Under the pieces are notes generated by a model. It had not been told where the DNA came from and did no database searches. It saw only the letters and a program-made list of their open reading frames with translations. A DNA stretch of 64,000 bases, taken from assembly GCA_902788805.1 (NCBI GenBank), contig CADALO010000006.1, positions 1-64,000 of the forward strand, given 5' to 3'. The translations under genes and the position numbers were made by a program. Numbering within the stretch: position 1 is the first letter of the stretch; every line of letters starts with the position of its first letter. The DNA comes from an uncultured Bacteroidota bacterium (GTDB lineage: Bacteria > Bacteroidota > Bacteroidia > Bacteroidales > P3). This document shows positions 18,161 through 25,329 of this stretch, one piece after another.

Positions 18161-19240
18161 ATGAAAACAACAGCAATCATTTTAGCATTTGCAATGGCTC
18201 TGTCAGCATCCGAATGCTCATCGCAAACAGAAGACCGCATAGAACGTATGGCCGACCACTTTGAGTCAACGATGGAAGACTTCGAAGACTCAATGGAGGT
18301 TCTGGAAGATATGATGGAAGATCTCGGCGATTACTTTGCCGATCACGACGTAACTTTCAATTGCGACAACTACTCATACGTTGTAAAAGGCAAAAAGGGC
18401 GGCAAGAAAATCACCATAAGCAAGAAAGACGCGCTTGTCACGTTCAAATTCCCCGTTGCCAACTTCAACGCAATTGATGCGGGCCACAGCTTCCAAGTGG
18501 TTATGTGCGACACCGTCGACTCAATCGTTGTGCGTGTGAATGAGAAACTTAAGAACCATCTCAATGTCCGCTACAATAGCGGCACGCTTGTCGTAGACCT
18601 CGACCGTGTGAGCAGCCTCAACACCAACGACGGCGCCCGATGCGGATATGTGTATATACCTTACAATCTGCGGCTTTCAAAGATAACCCTGAACGGAATT
18701 GCATCTTTTTCGACATCGTTGCCAATCAACACAACTAACTTCAAAACCGAGCTAAGTGGAGCCTCGCACATCCAAATTCCATCCATTACGGCCAAGAATG
18801 TAGAGCTGTCACAGAGTGGCACATCCTCCTGCAAATCAGACATAAAATGTGCCAATCTGGATGTCGATTTGAGTGGTGCAAGCGAGATAAAAGGAACGTT
18901 TAAGGCCAATAATATTGATTTGGACCTTTCTGGAACATCGAAAGTGACATCCCACATCACTTGCAACGACATCGATGCTGATTTGAGCGGGGCCTCTGGT
19001 GTCGCCCTGACCGGCAAAGCCAACAGAGTTGAAATGGACCTGAGCGGAACATCCTCTTTCAGAGGTGAGAAACTCAACACATCTGAAGTCAGCGGAGGAC
19101 TTTCAGGATGCAGTTCGGCCAATATTGACTGCAGCAAGTACATAGAGATGGAGCTGAGCGGTACAAGTCTCCTTTCCTACTCGGGCAATCCTAAAACCAA
19201 TTTCTCGGCATCGCGCACCAGCAAAATCGAGCACAAATAA
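18161..19240 (+). CDS. DUF2807-type secreted beta-helix protein
   Basis: A 359-residue exported protein. The N-terminal signal region ends near SASECSSQ, where a lipoprotein site is possible. A helical acidic segment follows (residues about 25-60: ERMADHFESTMEDFEDSMEV). The rest is a repetitive domain with the motif LSG(A/T)S recurring about every 20 residues (LSGASHIQIP, LSGASEIKG, LSGTSKVTS, LSGASGVAL, LSGTSSFRG, LSGTSLLSY). This is the pattern of the DUF2807 head-GIN fold, in which each turn of a beta-helix ends in such a loop. It probably lies at the cell surface or in the periplasm and belongs to the preceding ECF operon. Confidence 0.85.
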   Translation: MKTTAIILAFAMALSASECSSQTEDRIERMADHFESTMEDFEDSMEVLEDMMEDLGDYFADHDVTFNCDNYSYVVKGKKGGKKITISKKDALVTFKFPVANFNAIDAGHSFQVVMCDTVDSIVVRVNEKLKNHLNVRYNSGTLVVDLDRVSSLNTNDGARCGYVYIPYNLRLSKITLNGIASFSTSLPINTTNFKTELSGASHIQIPSITAKNVELSQSGTSSCKSDIKCANLDVDLSGASEIKGTFKANNIDLDLSGTSKVTSHITCNDIDADLSGASGVALTGKANRVEMDLSGTSSFRGEKLNTSEVSGGLSGCSSANIDCSKYIEMELSGTSLLSYSGNPKTNFSASRTSKIEHK

Positions 19241-19274
19241 ACCTGCCTTGTGTCGCTTGACACAAGACAGGTTA
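19239..19274. terminator. Hairpin between convergent genes
   Basis: AACCTG plus CTTGTGTC pair with GACACAAG plus CAGGTT around a short loop, with one mismatch between the two helices. There is no long T-run. It starts within the stop codon of the DUF2807 gene and faces the end of the peptidase gene at 19298, so a terminating or RNA-stabilising role is likely. Confidence 0.65.
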
Positions 19275-19297
19275 GGATGGCCAGTCAAATGGCCGGT

Positions 19298-20149
19298 TTA
19301 TAATGTGTTATAGGCAGGGCTGAAAGTGTCGCCTTGGCTCATATCGCCAGTCGAGAGTCCCTTCTTAAGCCAGCGCATACGCTGTGCGGACGTGCCGTGG
19401 GTGAACGACTCGGGTGTGGCATAGCCGCGAGCGTTCTTCTGCAAATAGTCGTCGCCAATCTTCTGAGCGGCATTGATGGCTTCCTCAAGGTCGCCATCTT
19501 CGAGCGAGCCGAACATTTTGTTCTCGTGGTAACCCCACACACCGGCATAGAAGTCGGCAAGCAGTTCGATGCGGACACTTATCTTGTTTTTCTCAGTCTC
19601 AGACACTTGCGCCATCTTGCTATGAGCTTCGCCGAGGACACCGAGCAGATGCTCCACGTGGTGGCCCACCTCGTGAGCAATGACGTAGGCGTATGCAAAG
19701 TCACCGCCAGCACCGAGCGATTTAGGCATCTCGTTGAAGAAATCGAGGTCGAGATAGACACACTGGTCGGCCGAGCAATAGAACGGACCCATTGCCGAAC
19801 TTGCGTTGCCACAGCCGCTCTGTACGCTGCCGTGGAAGAGCACCAGCTTTGGAGCCTTGTAGGTTCGACCCATACGCTTGAACTCTGCCGTCCAGACATC
19901 TTCGGTGCTTGCCAGTATCTGACGAGCGAAGACCTCAAATTGTTTTTCCTGTTCGGTAGCAACGTATTCGGTGTTTTCGGTTGTCTGGCTACCAAGCTGT
20001 TGAATGACCTCTGACGGGTCGCCACCCATAAAGAGTGCGAAAATGACAGCTATCAGCGCACCACCGATACCTACTCCGCCAGCTATTTTACCGCCCTTGC
20101 CGCGACGGTCTTCTACATTGTTACTTTGTCTTCTTCCTGTTAGGTCCAT
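19298..20149 (-). CDS. ypfJ: YpfJ-type neutral zinc metallopeptidase
   Basis: A 283-residue protein of the putative neutral zinc metallopeptidase family. It opens with a short cytoplasmic basic segment, MDLTGRRQSNNVEDRRGKGG, then one membrane helix (IAGGVGIGGALIAVIFALF). The external domain has GCGNASSAMGPFYCSADQCVY, the zinc motif HEVGHH in VIAHEVGHHVEHLLG, and the third-ligand region ELLADFYAGVW. The C-terminus HGTSAQRMRWLKKGL is conserved. The natural substrate is unknown. It stands apart from prmA by 268 bp filled with repeats. Confidence 0.93.
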   Translation of the reverse strand: MDLTGRRQSNNVEDRRGKGGKIAGGVGIGGALIAVIFALFMGGDPSEVIQQLGSQTTENTEYVATEQEKQFEVFARQILASTEDVWTAEFKRMGRTYKAPKLVLFHGSVQSGCGNASSAMGPFYCSADQCVYLDLDFFNEMPKSLGAGGDFAYAYVIAHEVGHHVEHLLGVLGEAHSKMAQVSETEKNKISVRIELLADFYAGVWGYHENKMFGSLEDGDLEEAINAAQKIGDDYLQKNARGYATPESFTHGTSAQRMRWLKKGLSTGDMSQGDTFSPAYNTL

Positions 20150-20165
20150 ATTATTATTGTTTAAT

Positions 20166-20310
20166 TGTTGATTTGTTTATCTGTTGATACGTTGATATGT
20201 TTTATGTTGATACGTTGATATGTTTATCTGTTGATACGTTGATATGTTTTATGTTGATACGTTGATATGTTTTATGTTGATACGTTGATATGTTTTATGT
20301 TGATATGACA
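20166..20310 (-). repeat. CATATCAACATAAAA-type leader repeat before the YpfJ-type gene
   Basis: On the plus strand GTTGATACGTTGATATGTTT-like units repeat about six times. Read on the coding (minus) strand they are CATATCAACGTATCAACATAAAA units, G-poor and lying just upstream of the ATG at 20149. This is the same arrangement as at 18063-18160 and 53144-53317. Confidence 0.8.
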
Positions 20311-20340
20311 AATGTATTGTCCTTTTAACGTCCCTTTAAT

Positions 20341-20406
20341 TTCCATTAACTTTCCATTAACTTTCCATTAACTTTCCATTAACTTTCCATTAACTTTCCA
20401 TTAACT
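20341..20406. repeat. 11-bp tandem repeat TTCCATTAACT
   Basis: Six uninterrupted copies of TTCCATTAACT follow each other, continued by looser TTAACTTCCCT units up to the stop of prmA at 20418. The period of 11 bp equals that of the palindromic elements, but there is no inverted arm here. Confidence 0.85.
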
Positions 20407-20417
20407 TCCCTTTAACT

Positions 20418-21266
20418 TCACTTAACTCCTACATTCACAAGCTTCAGCGCCGTCCATTCGTTGCGGCTCTTCTGTTGAACGAGGCGAAGGCCAAGGCTCT
20501 CGGCCTTGTCGCGCAGCACCTCGACATCGTGCTCGTAGAAGCCACTCAACAGCAACGTACCACCCAACTTCAGCACACGTGCGTAAGCCTGCATATCGCG
20601 CAGCAGTATGTTGCGGTTGATGTTGGCAAGAATGATGTCGAAGCTTTTGTCGGTGGTCAGCAGCGAAGCATCTCCAAGTAACGGAGTGACATTAACGCCG
20701 TTGCGCTCGAAATTCTCCTGAGCATTGCGGAACGCCCATTCGTCTATGTCGATGGCCTCGACGTAAGCTGCGCCTTTCATCGCGGCAAGTATGGCCAGCA
20801 CGCCAGTGCCACTGCCCATATCGAGCACACGACGGCCTTCGACTGGCTCAGCCTCGAGGAGCGAGAGCATAAGGTAGGTCGTGGCGTGATGAGCCGTGCC
20901 GAACGACATTTTAGGCTCTATTTCAATCTCGTACTTCACATCGTTGCGGTGTGGATGGAACGGGGCACGCACGTAGCAGAAGCCTTCGACCAGAACAGCC
21001 TGGTGCTGACGCTCCCACTCTTCGTTGTAATCCTTGTCAGGCAACTCGTTGACGGTACAGGTGCATTCAACGTTCATCTGCCTGACCTCGTCGAGGGCTT
21101 GCTCAAGGAACGCCTCGTCATAGTCAGCCGTAGGCACATAGGCTTTCAGGCCTTGATTGGTGTTCTCAAAACTGTCGTATGGGCCTTCGTCGCCAAGGCT
21201 GTATATTAGCAGGTCTCTATAAGGCTCAAGTTTGGAGAGTGTTATTGTTACTTCGGTGTATTTCAT
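20418..21266 (-). CDS. prmA: Ribosomal protein L11 methyltransferase
   Basis: A 282-residue SAM-dependent enzyme that methylates ribosomal protein L11. The small N-terminal recognition domain (residues 1-100) is followed by the Rossmann domain with motif I VLDMGSGTGVLAILAAMKGA, the acidic motif II EAIDIDEWA and LANINRNIL, as in PrmA. FGTAHHATTYLML corresponds to the conserved substrate region. It is the last gene of a leftward housekeeping run, 60 bp after truA. The gap is a G-poor AACCCT-like leader on the coding strand. Confidence 0.94.
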   Translation of the reverse strand: MKYTEVTITLSKLEPYRDLLIYSLGDEGPYDSFENTNQGLKAYVPTADYDEAFLEQALDEVRQMNVECTCTVNELPDKDYNEEWERQHQAVLVEGFCYVRAPFHPHRNDVKYEIEIEPKMSFGTAHHATTYLMLSLLEAEPVEGRRVLDMGSGTGVLAILAAMKGAAYVEAIDIDEWAFRNAQENFERNGVNVTPLLGDASLLTTDKSFDIILANINRNILLRDMQAYARVLKLGGTLLLSGFYEHDVEVLRDKAESLGLRLVQQKSRNEWTALKLVNVGVK

Positions 21267-21326
21267 AAAGGGTTGGAGGGTTTTAGGGTTTTAAAGTTTT
21301 AGGATTGGAGGGTTGGTTTTAAGAAT

Positions 21327-22070
21327 TTATAGTTTGAGTTTACTCCATTCATAGGCGACATTGGTAAGGAAGAGGCCTTGGGCGGGCATAGAAACTCCGG
21401 CGGCACAACGGTTTTTCTGCTCAACGATGGCACGAAGGCCGTCGATGGTGAGCTTGCCGCGTCCCACATCGAGGAGGGTGCCCGTAACGGAGCGCACCAT
21501 ATTGCGCAGGAAGCGGTTGGATGTTATGGTGAACACCAGCATCTCCCCTTCCCTGCTCCATTGCGCCTCTGTGAGGTGACAGATATTGGTCTTGTTGTCG
21601 GTGTGCAGCTTGGCAAAGCTCGTAAAATCATCATATTGCATCAGCACCTTAGCGGCTTCGTTCATAGCATCGAGGTCGGGGTTGAAGTAGATGCGGCAAT
21701 AGAGGCCCTGCGAGAACGGCAGACGGGCATTGGCAGCATAGTATTTGTAGGTGCGCGAGAGGGCGCTGAAACGGGCGTGGAAGTTGTCGGCAACGGGGAA
21801 GATGTCGAATATGGCTATGTCGGGCGGCAAGTAGCTGTTGAGCTTGAACACAAGGTTGTCGGCCAATGGTCCGTCGAGGTCAAAGTGGGCGTAGAAGTCG
21901 GATGCGTGAACGCCTGTATCGGTACGGCCACAGCCCACAATGGCTATCGGGATGCGCAGCAGGGTGGACAGCGCCGACTCTAGAGTGAACTGCACGGTGG
22001 GCAGCTCGGGCTGTGTCTGCCAGCCGCAATAGTTGGTTCCGTTGTAGGCAAGATGTATGGCGTAGCGCAT
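21327..22070 (-). CDS. truA: tRNA pseudouridine synthase A
   Basis: A 247-residue enzyme that converts uridines 38-40 of tRNA anticodon arms to pseudouridine. The catalytic aspartate is Asp51 in GCGRTDTGVHASDFYAHFD. Other family features are LAYNGTNYCGWQTQP at the N-terminus, the conserved RFLRNMVRSVTGTLLDVGRG, and the C-terminal PAQGLFLTNV. Length is normal. It starts 24 bp after the preceding gene and is probably cotranscribed with it. Confidence 0.96.
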   Translation of the reverse strand: MRYAIHLAYNGTNYCGWQTQPELPTVQFTLESALSTLLRIPIAIVGCGRTDTGVHASDFYAHFDLDGPLADNLVFKLNSYLPPDIAIFDIFPVADNFHARFSALSRTYKYYAANARLPFSQGLYCRIYFNPDLDAMNEAAKVLMQYDDFTSFAKLHTDNKTNICHLTEAQWSREGEMLVFTITSNRFLRNMVRSVTGTLLDVGRGKLTIDGLRAIVEQKNRCAAGVSMPAQGLFLTNVAYEWSKLKL

Positions 22071-22094
22071 TGAACTGTTGTTTTTTATTATGGT

Positions 22095-23327
22095 TTACTC
22101 TTCTACGGCAGGAATAGGAGAAATCAGTGGTCGCATTTCGTCGATGACCAACATCCGGTACATCTGCTGAGAAGTGTCGGAATAGAGCAAGCGGTTGTTT
22201 TTATAGTTTTCTTTCTGATAGTCGGCGGCGCGGTCAAAGAGATTGTTGGCCACAGCCTTCTTGATGTCTTCGAGTGTCATTTTGCCAGCCTCATAGGTCG
22301 CTTTCTGCCTGTCGTTAAGATACTTTGAGATTTTGGCATAGTATTTTTCTTCAAGCAAGCCGCTTTCGGCATCGTAATGCTCATCAAGTTCGGGCAGATT
22401 AACCCAACCTGTGATGGTTGTCTCGAGGAGTGCTATCTTCTTCTTACTCTTGTCGGTATAGTAACCCAAATAGGCGTGGCAAGGATCAACAAATATGACC
22501 GGCAGCAGCCCCACTTTGCGCATTATGGACGAGAAGAAGACACAGGCATCGATGCAGTTGGCCTGGCGGTTGACATATACATCGTCGAAGAAGCGTATAT
22601 ACTGGGAGTTGGTTTTCTTTGAACCATTTGAGGTACAGGTGATTGAGGAATACGAAAGGCCTCTGTTGAGGGCATAGTACCAGATGGCGCGCATCTGCGT
22701 CTCGACCTTCTTCTCATTCTTAGCGCCATCGAAGGTAGTGACTATTCCTTGCGACAAAATCTCGCTGAGTATGCCGTCAATCTTTGGATGGTCTTCATCG
22801 ACATAGGCGGCAAAGAGCCAACGATAGTCGTGGTAGCGGCCATCCTTGCCTATCAAGGACATAAGACACTCGTTTGTCGGGCGGTAATTGAGACGAATGT
22901 TCTTTACGTCCACCTCTTCGTCGTTGATGTAGCAGGTGAAAGTAAGGTCTATAATACCTTGCTGCCGCATACGGTACATACTCTGAAACTTCCACTTGAT
23001 GACAGGGGCAAAAGTGTATTTATTCCCCTTTTTAGGCAGCATTTCCTGCGTAATACTCACATAGTTGAGCACCGTTGAGTCAACCACAATACGCAACAGC
23101 GCATTGTTTTGAGGTGCCACCACACTCACCGTAAAGAGAGTGTCCATATCATCGCCACGATAGTTAGCCAGAGCCAGCAACATCGAGGGATATAAGACAT
23201 TGTCGAAGTCCTCGTTATAGGTAGCCTCAAAATTAACGCTCTTTGCATCTATCGTCTTTTTCTTGACAATAGAGTTGCAGGAGACCATAAGCAGCGCAAG
23301 AGCCAGTATGACAGGGATTCTGTGCAT
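22095..23327 (-). CDS. Lipoprotein with a transglutaminase-like domain
   Basis: A 410-residue lipoprotein (lipobox LMVSC, Cys17). The central region resembles a papain-like transglutaminase core: NRQANCIDACVFFSSIMRKVGL supplies the candidate cysteine, VDPCHAYLGYYTD the histidine and ALLETT an acidic residue. Flanking regions are not recognised. It could be a protease, an amidase or an inactive binding module. It lies between the NSS transporter (14 bp gap) and truA (24 bp gap) with no evident functional link to either. Confidence 0.7.
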   Translation of the reverse strand: MHRIPVILALALLMVSCNSIVKKKTIDAKSVNFEATYNEDFDNVLYPSMLLALANYRGDDMDTLFTVSVVAPQNNALLRIVVDSTVLNYVSITQEMLPKKGNKYTFAPVIKWKFQSMYRMRQQGIIDLTFTCYINDEEVDVKNIRLNYRPTNECLMSLIGKDGRYHDYRWLFAAYVDEDHPKIDGILSEILSQGIVTTFDGAKNEKKVETQMRAIWYYALNRGLSYSSITCTSNGSKKTNSQYIRFFDDVYVNRQANCIDACVFFSSIMRKVGLLPVIFVDPCHAYLGYYTDKSKKKIALLETTITGWVNLPELDEHYDAESGLLEEKYYAKISKYLNDRQKATYEAGKMTLEDIKKAVANNLFDRAADYQKENYKNNRLLYSDTSQQMYRMLVIDEMRPLISPIPAVEE

Positions 23328-23341
23328 TGTACGACGACGGA

Positions 23342-24700
23342 TTAATTTATTAAACCGCTAATCAGCACGATGAGCAACGCCAAAGGCGCCACAATACGTG
23401 CAAGGAAATAATAGAACACTTTGAAATAACCTATCTTGACTGTGCCGTGGTTGGAGAGTTCGTCGATGATATCGTCCTTTTTCATAAACCATCCGAAGAA
23501 CAGGATTGTCATCAGAGCGCATACAGGCGGCAAGATGGTGCCGGTCAGTTTGTCAAGCAGGTCGAACAACTGCATTCCGCCAAGCTTGAAGCCGCTCCAA
23601 ATGCCATCGCCGAATGAGAGCGAAGCAGCGACAGCCAGCAGCACAACAGCGGCAGACATCAATATTGCCGAAGCTGCACGCCCTACCTTCTCGCTTGAGA
23701 GCCATTGCGTAAGGGCCTCGAGCAGTGAGATGGCCGAAGTCAGGGCCGCCAATGCGAGCAACAGGAAGAAGACAATGGAGAAGAACCGTCCGATTCCACC
23801 CAACGAATTGAACACCATAGGCAGGACTTGATAAACCAATCCAGGGCCACCCGTCGGGTCTTGTCCGCAAGCAAACACCGCCGGGAAGATAGCTATGCCT
23901 GAAAGTACGGCAATGGCAAAATCGCATACGGTAATCCATACCGATGTCTTCAGAATATTGTCATCGACAGGCAGATACGAGCCATAGACAATCATAACTC
24001 CCATACCGACAGACAGCGAGAACAAGGCCTGTCCCAATGCTGCCAGAATGCCCTCGCCCGTAAGCTTGGAGAAGTCGGGTTGGAACAAATAGGCGACACC
24101 TGCCGAAGCGCCATCGAGCGTCAGCGAGCGCACACAGAGAACCAAAAGAAGCACTACGAGTATGGGCATCAGCAGTTTGGACACACGTTCAATGCCTTTC
24201 TCCACACCGCCAATGATAACAATGGTCGTAAACAGTAGAAAAAGTGCCACAAAAATGACCGGCCGCCACGTTGAGGAGGCAAACGCGTTAAAATGCGTGC
24301 CGAAGTCGCCGTCGGCAATGCCTGCCAGCGTACCGGTCAGCGACTCCCAGAAGTAGTTAAGCGTCCAGCCGGATATGACCAGATAGATAGCCAGTATGAG
24401 GAAGCACGTAATCAAACCGGCCAATCCCACAAACTTCCATCCCGGACGATGCGGTATCAGCTTGGGATAGGCTTTCATCGGGTCTTCACCAGTACGACGG
24501 CCAATAACGAACTCACTCATCATAAGTATCATACCTATGAAAAACACGAAGCAAATATACACCAACAGGAAGGCTCCTCCGCCATACTTGCCGCATATAT
24601 ACGGGAAACGCCATATATTACCAAGTCCGACTGCCGAACCAGCCGCTGCCATAATAGCTCCGAACGAGCTACTGAATCCTTCGCCTGCTTTTGATGCCAT
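23342..24700 (-). CDS. Sodium-dependent transporter of the NSS (SNF) family
   Basis: A 452-residue integral membrane symporter with about eleven helices. The first helix has the NSS signature AAAGSAVGLGNIWRFPYI, in which backbone and Asn contacts bind Na+ and substrate, followed by GGGAFLLVYICFVFFIG. FSLSVGMGVMIVYGSYL and the helix-8 region AALTSAISLLEALTQWL are also typical. Substrates in the family are amino acids or similar; the specific one is not readable. It lies 15 bp after ruvC and is likely cotranscribed with it. Confidence 0.93.
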   Translation of the reverse strand: MASKAGEGFSSSFGAIMAAAGSAVGLGNIWRFPYICGKYGGGAFLLVYICFVFFIGMILMMSEFVIGRRTGEDPMKAYPKLIPHRPGWKFVGLAGLITCFLILAIYLVISGWTLNYFWESLTGTLAGIADGDFGTHFNAFASSTWRPVIFVALFLLFTTIVIIGGVEKGIERVSKLLMPILVVLLLVLCVRSLTLDGASAGVAYLFQPDFSKLTGEGILAALGQALFSLSVGMGVMIVYGSYLPVDDNILKTSVWITVCDFAIAVLSGIAIFPAVFACGQDPTGGPGLVYQVLPMVFNSLGGIGRFFSIVFFLLLALAALTSAISLLEALTQWLSSEKVGRAASAILMSAAVVLLAVAASLSFGDGIWSGFKLGGMQLFDLLDKLTGTILPPVCALMTILFFGWFMKKDDIIDELSNHGTVKIGYFKVFYYFLARIVAPLALLIVLISGLIN

Positions 24701-24715
24701 AAATATCAGTTTTTG

Positions 24716-25315
24716 TTAGTTATCAATTATTTCAGGGTTTTGAGAGACATAGTCGGCCCACGCTTTGCGTCGCGACTTTGTCTGTCGTTTTGCTTTCACT
24801 TTCAGTTGTTCCCTCACGTCCGCCAGTGGGTTGGAGCGCTCCACAAAGCAAGTATACGCCACAGCCAAAGCATCGGTAGCATCAAGGTAGCGAGGCTCGT
24901 CGGGAAACTGCATCAGAGAGCGCAGCATCATCTCCACCTGCTTCTTGCTTGCCAATCCGTTGCCTGTAACCGTCTGCTTGATAGTCGTCGGTTCATACTC
25001 AGAAAAAGAGAGGTCACGACTCATCGCTGCAGCGATTGCAACGCCTTGTGCCCTTCCCAGCTTCAGCATCGACTGTACGTTCTTGCCAAAGAAAGGAGCC
25101 TCGATAGCAAGATGGTCGGGGTGATAAGAATCTATTATTCTGAGCGTAGAGTCGAATATCTTGCGTATACGCAGGTTGAAGTCAGCTATCTGCTTTAGAT
25201 ACAGCACGTCCAGCACCAGAACGTTTGGCTTTCCGTCCACTATCTCCAACACGCTGTAGCCCAAAATCCTTGTGCCAGGGTCAATACCTAATATGATTTT
25301 CTCTACACTCTCCAC
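24716..25315 (-). CDS. ruvC: Holliday junction resolvase RuvC
   Basis: RuvC cuts Holliday junctions made during recombination, together with RuvAB. Acidic active-site positions are visible: Asp in ILGIDPGTRILGY, Glu in LAIEAPFF, and the C-terminal DATDALAVA. The C-terminus carries a basic extension (KVKAKRQTKSRRKAW). I favour the GTG at 25315 (199 residues), just after the polA stop. A TTG at 25348 would add 11 residues and overlap polA by 19 bp. It is the third gene of the pdxA-polA-ruvC run. Confidence 0.93.
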   Translation of the reverse strand: MESVEKIILGIDPGTRILGYSVLEIVDGKPNVLVLDVLYLKQIADFNLRIRKIFDSTLRIIDSYHPDHLAIEAPFFGKNVQSMLKLGRAQGVAIAAAMSRDLSFSEYEPTTIKQTVTGNGLASKKQVEMMLRSLMQFPDEPRYLDATDALAVAYTCFVERSNPLADVREQLKVKAKRQTKSRRKAWADYVSQNPEIIDN

Positions 25316-25329
25316 AATTTCACTATTTA

